Shown: piece after piece, positions 53,981 through 62,254 of the stretch | How the letters are laid out: every line of letters starts with the position of its first letter | Position numbering within the stretch: position 1 is the first letter of the stretch | The notes under the pieces: generated by a model | What the model was told of the DNA's origin: nothing | What the model saw: only the letters and a program-made list of their open reading frames with translations | The model's database searches: none | Translations under genes and position numbers: made by a program | Assembly (NCBI GenBank): GCA_963778525.1 | Contig: CAVZUJ010000007.1 | Coordinates: 1 to 64,000 of the forward strand | DNA length: 64,000 nt | Direction of reading: 5' to 3' | DNA from: Schlegelella_A sp963778525 | Lineage (GTDB): Bacteria; Pseudomonadota; Gammaproteobacteria; Burkholderiales; Burkholderiaceae_C

Positions 53981-54393
53981 GAGGCCGTCGGATGCCGGGG
54001 CCGGCGATCGCGGATCATCCGATCGATGCGCTCGCCGAGCACGCGCGCGTCGCACGGCTTGGCCAGGAACACGTCGTAGGCGTCGAAGCCGGTGCGCACC
54101 ACCGATTCCTCGACGCTGGTGTGCATCGCGATCATCGAAGCGCTCGTGCGCGGGTCGCCGCGCAAGGCCCGACCGACCGCCAGGCCGTCGATGCCGGGCA
54201 TGTCGACATCGAGGATGACGGCGTCGAAGCTCTCGAGCCGCGATGCTTCGAGGGCGGCATAGCCGCTGTCGACAGCTTCCACGCTGTAGCCGAGCGCTTC
54301 GAGCGAAGCCGTGACCAGCACCCGCATCACCGCCGAGTCGTCGACGGCGAGCACGCGCCCGCGTTGGGTCTCGGGCTCGGTCAAGGGATGCAT
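53977..54393 (-). CDS. Single-domain response regulator (CheY-like)
   Basis: 138 aa receiver domain without an output domain. Acidic pair in RVLAVDDSAVMR, phosphoacceptor D62 in AVILDVDMPGIDG, the Thr/Ser switch region near MIAMHTSVEE and the lysine in VFLAKPCDAR. It likely works by protein-protein contact, as in CheY or phosphorelay intermediates. No kinase is adjacent; the partner is unknown. Confidence 0.88.
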   Translation of the reverse strand: MHPLTEPETQRGRVLAVDDSAVMRVLVTASLEALGYSVEAVDSGYAALEASRLESFDAVILDVDMPGIDGLAVGRALRGDPRTSASMIAMHTSVEESVVRTGFDAYDVFLAKPCDARVLGERIDRMIRDRRPRHPTAS

Positions 54394-54695
54394 CGGCGCG
54401 AGCTTAGCGGCGAGCGTCGGGTTCGAACAGCCCGCCGAAGGGGGAAATCAAGGCGTGGAGTGCGCTGCTTAAAAAGGAGGCAGACCCTTCGTTCGCGCGC
54501 GCTCTACGCTGCGTCCGCAGCTTCTGCGCAGGTTATGCACAAAGTTGTCAACGCCGCCGGGGCGCAACAAAAATTCCGGACCTGGCGAGCGGCCAGGTTG
54601 CGGCGGCGTCGCCGGCAACATCAAAGGCAGCAAGCGGCAACCCTGAACTCGTCAGGGGTTGCATGCGCCCCGATGCCGCGCGAGGGCCCAACGGC
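54394..54695. other. 302-base gene-free stretch with two small hairpins
   Basis: Lies between the minus-strand response regulator and the end of the minus-strand exported protein gene, so it should contain the regulator's promoter and the other gene's terminator. It is less GC-rich than its surroundings, with AAAAAGGAGG near 54473 and TTATGCACAAAGTTGTCAAC near 54533. CCTGGC-GAGCG-GCCAGG (54581-54597) is a perfect small stem. No convincing ORF or tRNA was seen. Confidence 0.5.
54637..54662 (-). terminator. Hairpin downstream of the exported protein gene
   Basis: GCAACCCTGA, loop ACTCG, then TCAGGGGTTGC: a 10-bp stem with a single bulged G, 34 bases past the stop of the minus-strand gene. There is no T-run, so it may be a weak or rho-assisted terminator. 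Confidence 0.4.
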
Positions 54696-55121
54696 CTATC
54701 GAGTGGCGGGTGGGCGCTCCACCTTCCAGATTCCGCCGGCTTCGAGCTTCGTGCTGCCATGGGCGGGAACGAGGAAATCGACCTCGACCTGATCACCGGG
54801 CCGCAGCGAGGAGAGGTCGAACAAGTGCGGTTTCACATGGACCTCGGCGGTACGGCCACCCTCGTCGCGCAACCGAATGTTGTGGGCGCTCGCATGGACC
54901 GCCACGACGGTGAAAACACCTGGCAACTGACCCGATGCCACACCACCGCTGTCCGCGCCGAAGCGGCCGGGCAACCACGGCCGATTCGGCGGCTGCCCCG
55001 GCGGGCGCGCGATCGGCTGCGTCGGTCGCTGCGCCCACGCGTCGACGGTCAATGCGGCCGAGCCGATCGCCGCGAAACCCACCCGACACAATTCCGAGAG
55101 AAACAGTCGTCGTCGCTGCAT
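54696..55121 (-). CDS. Exported protein of unknown function
   Basis: 141 aa. Signal peptide MQRRRLFLSELCRVGFAAIG to about VDAWAQ; the leading arginines resemble but do not fully match a Tat motif. The mature part has a proline-rich linker and then a small beta domain: GVFTVVAVHASAHNIRLRD, TAEVHVKPHLFDLSSLRPGD, QVEVDFLVPAHG. This pattern resembles an OB-fold or DUF5666-like domain but I cannot assign it. It stands alone, divergent from the next lipoprotein gene. Confidence 0.7.
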   Translation of the reverse strand: MQRRRLFLSELCRVGFAAIGSAALTVDAWAQRPTQPIARPPGQPPNRPWLPGRFGADSGGVASGQLPGVFTVVAVHASAHNIRLRDEGGRTAEVHVKPHLFDLSSLRPGDQVEVDFLVPAHGSTKLEAGGIWKVERPPATR

Positions 55122-55288
55122 GGGCCCTCACCCGTTGCTTGATCGGAACAGATTGTGCGACCGAACGTCCGCCTCGACGCAAGGGTGCGCAATCCGGCTT
55201 CGCGCACCCGGTCGGCACACCCTGGATCGTGGGGCCCGCCCGTGCGCCAAGGCTTACCATGAGGGCTTGTCGAGCCAACGAGACGGCC

Positions 55289-55648
55289 ATGAACTTTCTT
55301 TCGCTGAACCGATGGGCTCTGCCCTTGCTCTGCGCCGCGCTCCTCGGCGCCTGCGTCGCCTACCCGGTGTCGTACACGGCCGTTCCGGCGCCCGGTCCGA
55401 GCACCTTCGACCGCTCCTGGGACGCCGCGCTCGCCGCCGCCGGGGACAGTGGCGTGCGCGTCACTTCAGCCGATCGCGCGACCGGCCGCATCACCGGCCA
55501 GAAGGGACCCGCGGCAGTGACGATCGACATTCAGTCGCTTCCCGACGGTCGGGTCCAGGTGGCCTTCAACGCGCCGGGTTCGACCGAAACGAATCCGACC
55601 CTGGCCGACCGCCTCAGCGGCGCCTACAACCGACGCATGGGCCGCTGA
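55289..55648 (+). CDS. Small lipoprotein of unknown function
   Basis: 119 aa with lipobox ALLGACVAYP. The mature part, FDRSWDAALAAAGDSGVRVT then DRATGRITGQKGPAAVTIDI and GRVQVAFNAPG, is a compact alpha/beta domain like those in proteins that end with an NRRMG-type tail. Repeated use of TSADRATGRI suggests a BamC/DUF799-like fold, but this is a guess. AUG chosen because the signal peptide begins there. Confidence 0.72.
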   Translation: MNFLSLNRWALPLLCAALLGACVAYPVSYTAVPAPGPSTFDRSWDAALAAAGDSGVRVTSADRATGRITGQKGPAAVTIDIQSLPDGRVQVAFNAPGSTETNPTLADRLSGAYNRRMGR

Positions 55649-55681
55649 CGGGCGCGACGCCGTGTCGCGTCGCGCGCGCAG

Positions 55682-55912
55682 CTAGTCGTCGCGCGGCGCG
55701 ATCGTTTCGGCAAAGCCGCTGTGGTTCTCGGCCGCCGCGTCGATCAACACCTGGGCCTCGTCCATGAAGGTCTGCCAGCGCAGCGGCTGCGAGACGTACA
55801 GGCTGGTCAGCGTGCGCTCGAGCTCTGCCGCAGGCAGGCCCGACAGTCCTCCGGAAACGCTCAGCAATTGCAGGCGGGTCGTCGGGCGCAGTTCTTTTCT
55901 TCGATCTTTCAC
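55682..55912 (-). CDS. Short hypothetical protein
   Basis: 76 aa from a GTG start: KDRRKELRPTTRLQLLSV, then GLPAAELERTLTSLYVSQPL and EAQVLIDAAAENHSGF. Soluble, acidic end, no motif recognised. Codon bias fits a real gene but length and lack of homology leave doubt. It lies between a lipoprotein gene and the PRC-barrel terminator. Confidence 0.45.
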   Translation of the reverse strand: MKDRRKELRPTTRLQLLSVSGGLSGLPAAELERTLTSLYVSQPLRWQTFMDEAQVLIDAAAENHSGFAETIAPRDD

Positions 55913-55982
55913 GGCGCATCGAACCGGTGATGGCGAAGCCGGTATTTTGCGCTCGCACTTGGCGCTTTCGAAGGTCGCGCCA

Positions 55983-56009
55983 AGAAAAGCGGGGCTCGCA
56001 AGCCCCGCT
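55983..56009 (-). terminator. Rho-independent terminator of the PRC-barrel gene
   Basis: On the minus strand AGCGGGGCT-TGCG-AGCCCCGCT is followed by TTTCTTG: a perfect 9-bp GC-rich stem with a 4-base loop and a short T-run, 18 bases after the stop codon at 56027. Confidence 0.85.
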
Positions 56010-56026
56010 ATCGCCGTCGAGTGCTG

Positions 56027-56377
56027 CTACCAGCTGACGCCGTAGTAGCTGTCGACGCGCTTGCCGTATGCCGGGTCGTAGGCCGGGACATCTTCATACT
56101 GGTACTTCGGCGCCTTCTGCAGGCGGCCCTTGTCGAGCGGCACGACATAGCCGTCCTTGTCGGTGTCGTACTTCAGCATGTTCCACGGAATCGGATAGCG
56201 ATCGGTATCGAGGCCGAGGAAGCCGCCGAACTCCATGACGGCATAGCGCACCTGGCCGCTGCGCTTGTCGATCATCAGGTCGTCGATCGAGCCGAGCTTG
56301 TCGCCGGCGTTGTTGTAGACGGAAGTGCCTTCCACCCGATCGGAGGAAATCACGTCGCTGGTCGTGCTGGGAGTCAT
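56027..56377 (-). CDS. PRC-barrel domain protein
   Basis: 116 aa. Begins MTPSTTSDVISSDRVEGTSV; the PRC barrel includes VYNNAGDKLGSIDDLMIDKR, SGQVRYAVMEFGGFLGLDTD and YPIPWNMLKYDTDKDGYVVP. Such small soluble proteins are often stress-induced; function is not defined. It has its own terminator and a 178-base upstream gap, so it is probably monocistronic. Confidence 0.88.
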   Translation of the reverse strand: MTPSTTSDVISSDRVEGTSVYNNAGDKLGSIDDLMIDKRSGQVRYAVMEFGGFLGLDTDRYPIPWNMLKYDTDKDGYVVPLDKGRLQKAPKYQYEDVPAYDPAYGKRVDSYYGVSW

Positions 56378-56555
56378 CTGGGTCTCCTGTTGAGAAGACG
56401 GCGGGTTGCCGACACGCCTTTATCGCAAGTCGGCCGCGCCCACGCGATCAGGGTGCGCGCCGCGTCGCTGTAGGAACAAAAACCCTCGCTGCGGCAGTTC
56501 TTTCGCGGCGTGTTTTTTCGCCCGCGCTCTCCGGCAGACCGCGAGCTTCGTTCGA

Positions 56556-57272
56556 TCAGTTCGGCGGCTTGGCGCCGCGGTCGGTGATCGTCGCGTGGCC
56601 CGACACGGATCGCTGCACCGCAGGCGAGCCCCAGTAGTCGACCGAGCCGACGCCGGCCACGGACACGTTGAGCTCCTTCGTCACCCAGAGCTTGGCGTCG
56701 CCGAGCCCGCTGATGGCGACCTTGGCGCGTTCGATCATCAGCTTCTCGCCGCGGAACTCGCTGCGGCCGGAGATCTTGATCTCGACGACGCGCGCCGCGC
56801 CGGCCATCTGTCCGTCGCCGGAGCCTGCGACCCGAAAGCTCAGCTGATCGACCTTCAGCTGGTCGAAGCGCACCAGGCCGGAGCCGGAGATGTTGACGAC
56901 GAGGTGGCCGGCGTTGACCGGCGACTCGGCAATGAAATCGGCCGCGCCCGAGATCGACACCCGGGCCAGCTCGCGCGCCGTGATGGTGACGCGCGGACGC
57001 TGCCCGTTCCAGAACTTCCATGCGCCTGCCGGCTCGATGACGAGAGTGCCGTGGTGCACCTCCGGCTGCATCGCATCCTGCGCGTCGCCCGCCCCTTCGA
57101 TGAAGACCGAGTCCTCGGCGCCCTGGACGAAGCGGATGATCGCGGAGCCGGAGACTTCGATGCCGTCGAAATGCCCGGGGCTGTAGGTCTTGCCGTCGGC
57201 AGCGCTGGCGGGCAGGACGGCCAGGAGCGCCGGCAGCAGCGCGGCGAGAAGCAAGGAGCGAGTCCTGTTCAT
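56556..57272 (-). CDS. GIN-domain (DUF2807) exported protein
   Basis: 238 aa with signal peptide (SLLLAALLPALLAVLPASAA). The rest is a right-handed beta-helix-like repeat of GIN/DUF2807 type: FDGIEVSGSAIIRFVQG, ARVSISGAADFIAESPV, GHLVVNISGSGLVRFDQLK, AKVAISGLGDAKLWVTKELN and SVAGVGSVDYWGSP, with the recurring SGSG/SGLGD turns. Likely located in the periplasm or at the outer membrane. It overlaps the LytTR regulator gene by 4 bases and is the last gene of that operon. Confidence 0.87.
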   Translation of the reverse strand: MNRTRSLLLAALLPALLAVLPASAADGKTYSPGHFDGIEVSGSAIIRFVQGAEDSVFIEGAGDAQDAMQPEVHHGTLVIEPAGAWKFWNGQRPRVTITARELARVSISGAADFIAESPVNAGHLVVNISGSGLVRFDQLKVDQLSFRVAGSGDGQMAGAARVVEIKISGRSEFRGEKLMIERAKVAISGLGDAKLWVTKELNVSVAGVGSVDYWGSPAVQRSVSGHATITDRGAKPPN

Positions 57273-58024
57273 AGCGAGTGGGTCCTCAGGAGCTTGGAAA
57301 CGTCGCGGCTCGCCGTGACGCGCGTGCCGTCGCGAAGCTGCACTTCGAACTGCGAGCCTTCGTTCGGCGTCATGGCAACGACGAAGTCGAGATTGACGAG
57401 ACACGAGCGATTGACCTTCATGAAGCGGCCGGGATCGAGCCGGTCGAGGAAGGCCGCGATCGGCAGGCGCACGAGATAGCTGTGCCCTTTGCTGACGAGC
57501 GCCGTGTACTTGTTGTCGGAGCGCAGGTACTCGATGTCCTGCACGAGCAGCGGAAAAATCTTGCCCTGGTCGCGCACGAAGACGCGGGTCAGCGGCTCGC
57601 CCGGCGCCCGTGCGGCGGCGTCGAGCGCCGGCACCGCGCGGTCGCGTGCCGCGTCGGCCTGCAGCGCGTGCTGCACCGCCTCGTCGAAGCGCTCGCGCGA
57701 GAACGGCTTGAGCAGGTAGTCGGCGGCGTGCAGCTCGAAGGCTTCGATCGCGTGCTGGTCGTAGGCCGTCGTGAAGATGACGCGCGGCAGCTCGGCCGCA
57801 TCGTCGCCCGCGAGCTGGCGCACGACCTCGAGGCCGCTCAACTCGGGCATCTGGATGTCGATCAGCAGCAGCGCCGGCCGCAGCTCGCGCAGCGCACGCA
57901 AGGCGCTCGCCCCGTCGCCGCAGGTGCCGATCAGCTCGAGCCGGGGCGACTGCCGCACCCAGTCGGCCAGGCCCTCGCGCGCCAGCGGCTCGTCCTCCGC
58001 AATCAGGGTCGTGAATCGGTTCAT
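57269..58024 (-). CDS. LytTR-family response regulator
   Basis: 251 aa. The receiver domain has TTLIAEDEPLAREGLADWV and phosphoacceptor D56 in LLLIDIQMPELSG, with K in YLLKPFSRERFDE. The C-terminal LytTR DNA-binding domain includes IEYLRSDNKYTALVSKGHSY, FMKVNRSCLVNLDFVVAM and FEVQLRDGTRVTASR. Overlaps the histidine kinase gene by 4 bases at its start and the GIN gene by 4 bases at its end. Confidence 0.94.
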   Translation of the reverse strand: MNRFTTLIAEDEPLAREGLADWVRQSPRLELIGTCGDGASALRALRELRPALLLIDIQMPELSGLEVVRQLAGDDAAELPRVIFTTAYDQHAIEAFELHAADYLLKPFSRERFDEAVQHALQADAARDRAVPALDAAARAPGEPLTRVFVRDQGKIFPLLVQDIEYLRSDNKYTALVSKGHSYLVRLPIAAFLDRLDPGRFMKVNRSCLVNLDFVVAMTPNEGSQFEVQLRDGTRVTASRDVSKLLRTHSL

Positions 58025-59142
58025 GGCGATGGCTGCGGTTGCGGAATCGTGATCTCGACGCGGAAGCCGGCGCCGGGCGCCGAATGCACGCTCATGCGCG
58101 CCTGGCCGGCGTAGTCGAGCTCGAAGCGGCGGCGCAAGGCCGACAGGCCCACGCCTTGTCGGCGGCCTTCGGCTGCGGGCACCGGCCAGATGCAGCCGGC
58201 GCCGTCGTCGGCCACGCGCAGCACGAGCGCGGACGGTTGCAGCCGGCGTTCCGCTTCGATGCGCACGGTGCCGCCGGCCAGGCGCGGCGCGATGCCGTGC
58301 AGGATGCAGTTCTCCACCAGCGGTTGCAAGGTCAACGGCGGCAGCTCGTCGTCGAGCGTCGCGGGATCGATCTGCCACTCGATGCGCAGGCGCGTGCCCA
58401 GGCGCAGCGATTCGAGCGCGAGATAGTCGCGCACGAAATCGAGCTCGTCGCGCAGGCGAGGCCGTCCAGTGTCGCGCTGCGTGTCGAGCAGGTAACGCAT
58501 CATGGCCGAGAAGCGCAGCAGCGACTGCTCGGCAACCGCCGCATCCTTGCGCACGAGAAAGACGAGCGAGTTGAGCGTGTTGAAGAGGAAGTGCGGATTC
58601 AGCTTGCCGCTGATCGCCGCGAGCTCGGCCCGTACCAGCGCGGCTTCGGCCTGCGCCGCCGTCAGCGCTGCGGCGTGCGCCCGGCGAGCGTTGAGCGCAC
58701 CGCCGAAGCCGAGCACGAGCGCGGTGTAGACCACGACGGCCCAGATCGTCAGCCAGAGCACACGCTGCTCGAGCGTGGCTCGGGCATGGTCCGAGCCGAA
58801 CAGCCAGAGCGCGAGCGCGAAGTCGATCGCTTGCCAGAGCATCGCGAAGACGATGGCGGCCAGCGTGTGCGCGAGCAGCTTCGGCCAGCCGAGCGGGAAC
58901 CTTCGCTGCAGCAGGCGCAGCCAGGGCAACGCCAGGAGGCCGAGCAGCATCGGCGGCGCCAGGTTCCAGGTCGCCTCGTACATCGCGTCCCACAGGCGCA
59001 GGCTGCCGCGCAGCCACTCCGTGCCGGCGACCGCGTAGAGCAGCCAGCACACCGCGCACAGGCCGGCATAGCCGAGCCAGAGGCGACGATCGCTCTGGCG
59101 CGGTCCGGCAGCTTGCGGCGAGACGAGTTCCATGTCGGTCAT
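58021..59142 (-). CDS. LytS/AlgZ-type membrane histidine kinase
   Basis: 373 aa. About four transmembrane helices in the first 150 residues (near 23-40, 61-76, 92-114 and 129-148), then the His_kinase motif KLNPHFLFNTLNSL with H184, and an HATPase domain with LQPLVENCILHGI, VADDGAGC and GVGLSALRRRFELDY. Partner of the downstream LytTR regulator. The sensed signal is probably in or at the membrane. Confidence 0.94.
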   Translation of the reverse strand: MTDMELVSPQAAGPRQSDRRLWLGYAGLCAVCWLLYAVAGTEWLRGSLRLWDAMYEATWNLAPPMLLGLLALPWLRLLQRRFPLGWPKLLAHTLAAIVFAMLWQAIDFALALWLFGSDHARATLEQRVLWLTIWAVVVYTALVLGFGGALNARRAHAAALTAAQAEAALVRAELAAISGKLNPHFLFNTLNSLVFLVRKDAAVAEQSLLRFSAMMRYLLDTQRDTGRPRLRDELDFVRDYLALESLRLGTRLRIEWQIDPATLDDELPPLTLQPLVENCILHGIAPRLAGGTVRIEAERRLQPSALVLRVADDGAGCIWPVPAAEGRRQGVGLSALRRRFELDYAGQARMSVHSAPGAGFRVEITIPQPQPSP

Positions 59143-59214
59143 CCTAGGGACCGATGGCCGGCCTGGGAACCGCCAGGCGACGAAGTGCGAAATGGCGTGG
59201 CCGGTGGGGCGCTG

Positions 59215-60957
59215 TCAGCCTCCGCTTGGCGGCTCGCACTTGAACGAAGCCGCGCTCTTCGCGTCGTCGTCGGCACTTCTTCGCGCGAAGCCCGGGAAGG
59301 TGGGATAGCGGCACATCGGCCGACTGAGGGTCTCGGCATGCGGCGGCGCGTCCTGCAGCGACACCTGCACCAGGTCGCCCGGCGCCTGGCCGCGCTCGAC
59401 CCAGGCCATGAGGACGTCGAGCATGTCGACCATCGTCGGTGCGCCGGTGCCGACATGGTCGGCGCCGGGCGTGACGTACAGGCGCATGAAGTCGTCGGTC
59501 GGACCGGCACCGAGCCGGGCGACCACGCTCTTCCAGTACTCGATGCCGGCGTACGGGCTCTGCGCGTAGTCGGCCATGTGCTCACTCAGCACCAGCTTGC
59601 CGCCGTGGCGCGCGAAGGCCGAGAGATCGGGGTCGGTCGAGTCCATCAGCGCCGAGATGCGGCGGACCCGGTCGGCATGGTCGGACAGCCGGAAGTTGCG
59701 CGGGTCGCCATTCGGATCGCGCAGCACCAGGTACTGCAGCGTGCCGCTGCCGTAGAGCCAGGCCCGACTGCTGGCGGCGCTCGCCGGCAACTGCTGCGGC
59801 GCGGTCCCCGTCATCCAGCTCACATAGCCGCCGACCGGGCCGGTGCCGGCGGCCGCTTCGCCGCCGTAGCCCCAGCCGGGATAGGCGAGAACGCCATTGG
59901 CCAGCGGCATGTCGAAGACATACGGCGCATGCAAGGTGCGCAGCGCATCGATCTGCGCATCGACAAGGCAATGCGACGGCGCGCCGCCGGGGGCGGGGCA
60001 GCGCAGGAGGTTGACGTCGAAGACGCGCCGGCAGCCTTCGTAGTCGCTCACGACACCGTCGGCCAGGCCGTCGAGGGCGTCGCACTCTCGCAGCACGACC
60101 TCGCTCACCAGCTTCACGTCGGCCGGGGAGAGCCAGCCCGCGCCCATCTGCGTCGTGCCGATCCGCGTGCCGGCCGATTGCAGGCCGACGAAGTTGATCA
60201 CCGGCGCGCGCGCGAAGATTCCGTCGAAGTCGTCCGGATAGCGCTGGGCCATGGTGAGTGCTTCGCGGCCGCCTTCGGACGAGCCCATGTAGTAGCGCTT
60301 GTCGGGCGCCTTGCCGTAGCGGCGCTGGATCAGCGTCATGGCAACGTCGTGCACCTTCTTGTACGAGGCGTTCGAGAAGTTCTCGAGCGCCTCGTCGTTC
60401 AGGGCAAAGGCCTGCGGTGCCACGCCGGGCACGTTGGCGTGGCCCGAGTCGGTGCCGGCGGTGACGAAGCCGCGCATCAGCGGCGCCGGCTTGTCGATGC
60501 GCGCCGAAGGCGGCAAGGCCAGGCCGCTGACGAGCACGCCGTTGAAGCCGCCGCCGCCGAGCTGCAGATAGCGCCCGCTCCAGGTGTCGGGCAGATTGAC
60601 CTGGAAGCGAATCGGCGGAGCCGCCGCGTCGACGGGCGCGATGTGGCCGACGACGCTGCAGTGCCCCGGCATCGCCGGCACGATCACCGCTTCGGGCGGC
60701 GGTGGCACGAAGGGCAGAGGAAAGGCCGCGGCCTCGGCGCTGGCCGCAACGTAGGTCGCCGTGTCGATGGTCGCGCCGCGCGTGGGCAGCGCGATCGAGG
60801 CGGCGGCTATCGGCGCGGCGAGCGCCGCGCAGGCCACGACCGGATCGACGGTCGGCGCGGGCGGCGGGGCAGTCGTGCAGGCGGCAAGGGTGGCGAGCGA
60901 ACCTGCGGCGAGCAGCCGGCGCACGCCCGCCGCGGTTGCGGCATCAAGCTGACTCAT
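59215..60957 (-). CDS. Tannase/feruloyl esterase-family lipoprotein
   Basis: 580 aa with lipobox LATLAACTTA. Family PF07519: LGGGGFNGVLVSGLALPPSA, GFVTAGTDSGHANVPG, KRYYMGSSEGGREALTMAQR with the nucleophile serine, DGIFARAPVINFVGLQSAGT and the C-terminal histidine in VTPGADHVGTGAPTM. Members hydrolyse aromatic esters. The neighbouring cysteines that form the CS-D-HC disulfide around the catalytic triad in fungal and MHETase-like members are missing here (GSSEGG rather than GCSxGG, DHVG rather than HC). The start was placed at MSQLDAATAAG to give the signal peptide. Confidence 0.87.
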   Translation of the reverse strand: MSQLDAATAAGVRRLLAAGSLATLAACTTAPPPAPTVDPVVACAALAAPIAAASIALPTRGATIDTATYVAASAEAAAFPLPFVPPPPEAVIVPAMPGHCSVVGHIAPVDAAAPPIRFQVNLPDTWSGRYLQLGGGGFNGVLVSGLALPPSARIDKPAPLMRGFVTAGTDSGHANVPGVAPQAFALNDEALENFSNASYKKVHDVAMTLIQRRYGKAPDKRYYMGSSEGGREALTMAQRYPDDFDGIFARAPVINFVGLQSAGTRIGTTQMGAGWLSPADVKLVSEVVLRECDALDGLADGVVSDYEGCRRVFDVNLLRCPAPGGAPSHCLVDAQIDALRTLHAPYVFDMPLANGVLAYPGWGYGGEAAAGTGPVGGYVSWMTGTAPQQLPASAASSRAWLYGSGTLQYLVLRDPNGDPRNFRLSDHADRVRRISALMDSTDPDLSAFARHGGKLVLSEHMADYAQSPYAGIEYWKSVVARLGAGPTDDFMRLYVTPGADHVGTGAPTMVDMLDVLMAWVERGQAPGDLVQVSLQDAPPHAETLSRPMCRYPTFPGFARRSADDDAKSAASFKCEPPSGG

Positions 60958-61173
60958 GAGATGTCTCCTCGTGCTGGTTTCGAGCCAGTATCGCCCGCTG
61001 GACGTCGATGCGACCTTCGCGCCATACCATGACAAGGCGTGCCGGACATCGGCAGGCGTCATGCCCGGTCATCGAATGCACTCCTGCGCGCACCTTTCTT
61101 TACGGCGTGTCACGGCCCGCGTCATGGCTCGTGGCTAAGGTTGCCGCATCGCAAAAGATTCGAGGAGCCTGCC

Positions 61174-62250
61174 GTGAATTGCCGAACCCTTGCTACAGCC
61201 GTGTTCTCTCTCGCACTGGCCTGCGTTGCCGATTCGGCGAGCGCCGCCGACGCGTTCGCGGCTTCGGCCGCGCCTGCTTTCTGCGCCGTCGGCAGCCTGC
61301 CGAGCGGCGCAGCCGACAAGACCTTCGTTCTTGCCGGCTGGCCCGACCGCGGCTACGACCTCGAGCTGCCCGCGACCTATGTCTGCGGCCAGGCGATCGC
61401 CGTCGTGCTCGTCTACCACGGCGGCGGCGGCAACAAGGACAACATGCGCCCGCTGACCTGCCCGGGCGGCGATCTGCGCAGCCCGCACTGCCTCGATCGG
61501 GCAGCCCTGTCGGCGGGCATGGCCGTCGTCTTCGCCAACGGCACGAACGCGCGCGGCTCCAAGCTCCTCAATCGCGGCGGCCTGCGCACCTGGAATGCCG
61601 GCGGCGGCCAGAACGGCTATATCTGTGTCAGCGGCAGCGCCTGCGCCGATGGCGTCGACGACATGGCCTACACCCGCGCCCTTCTCGCCGACCTCGGCCG
61701 GCGCATCGACATCGACGGCCGCCGCGTCTTCGCTACCGGCTTCTCGAACGGCGCGGCGATGACGCAGCGGCTGGCCTGCGAGGCGGCCGACACCTTCGCC
61801 GCGATCGCGCCGGTCTCCGGCGAGAACCAGTTCGCCCTCGCCGGCTGTACGCCGGCGGCGCGCGTCGCCGTGCTCGACATCCACGGCACGCTCGACAAAT
61901 GCTGGCCTTACGACGGCGGCGACAGCGGCTGCCTGTCGTCGGGCCTGTATGTGTCGGTGGCCGAGACCCTGGCCGGCTGGGCCGCCCGCAATGGTTGCGA
62001 TGCGACGCCGGTCACAACGACCTTGCCGCCGCGCCCCGGCGTGCACGACGGCACCAGCGTCGTCCGCTTCAGCTACGCCAGCTGCGACGCGGGTGGCGAG
62101 CTCGAGCACCTCGAGGTCATCGGCAACGGCCACTACTGGCCCGACGGCGAGGCCTACGCGAGCGGCCGCCGGCTGGGCGGCGTGATGAGCCGGCAGCTCG
62201 ATACCGGGCCAGCGATCGTCGAGTTCTTCTCGAGCCATTCGCGGCCCTGA
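61174..62250 (+). CDS. Secreted PHB-depolymerase/feruloyl esterase-like hydrolase (LpqC type)
   Basis: 358 aa, GTG start behind CGAGGAGCCTGCC. Signal peptide TLATAVFSLALACVADSASA. Alpha/beta hydrolase of the poly(3-hydroxybutyrate) depolymerase/LpqC type: AVVLVYHGGGGNKDNMRPL (oxyanion region), VFATGFSNGAAMTQRLACEA (nucleophile Ser), VLDIHGTLDKCWPY and HLEVIGNGHYWPDG (histidine). Several cysteines suggest disulfides. It is divergent from the tannase-family gene; together they look like ester-scavenging enzymes. Confidence 0.85.
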   Translation: MNCRTLATAVFSLALACVADSASAADAFAASAAPAFCAVGSLPSGAADKTFVLAGWPDRGYDLELPATYVCGQAIAVVLVYHGGGGNKDNMRPLTCPGGDLRSPHCLDRAALSAGMAVVFANGTNARGSKLLNRGGLRTWNAGGGQNGYICVSGSACADGVDDMAYTRALLADLGRRIDIDGRRVFATGFSNGAAMTQRLACEAADTFAAIAPVSGENQFALAGCTPAARVAVLDIHGTLDKCWPYDGGDSGCLSSGLYVSVAETLAGWAARNGCDATPVTTTLPPRPGVHDGTSVVRFSYASCDAGGELEHLEVIGNGHYWPDGEAYASGRRLGGVMSRQLDTGPAIVEFFSSHSRP

Positions 62251-62254
62251 TCGA

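Noticed and set aside
54394..54695. Replication origin or attachment site near TTATGCACAAAG
   Set aside because: Only one loose DnaA-box-like match, no repeats of it, and no integrase or phage genes nearby.
59215..60957. PET-degradation enzyme (MHETase) call for the tannase-family gene
   Set aside because: The MHETase-type cysteine-serine motif is absent and there is no PETase-like neighbour; only the broad family is supported.
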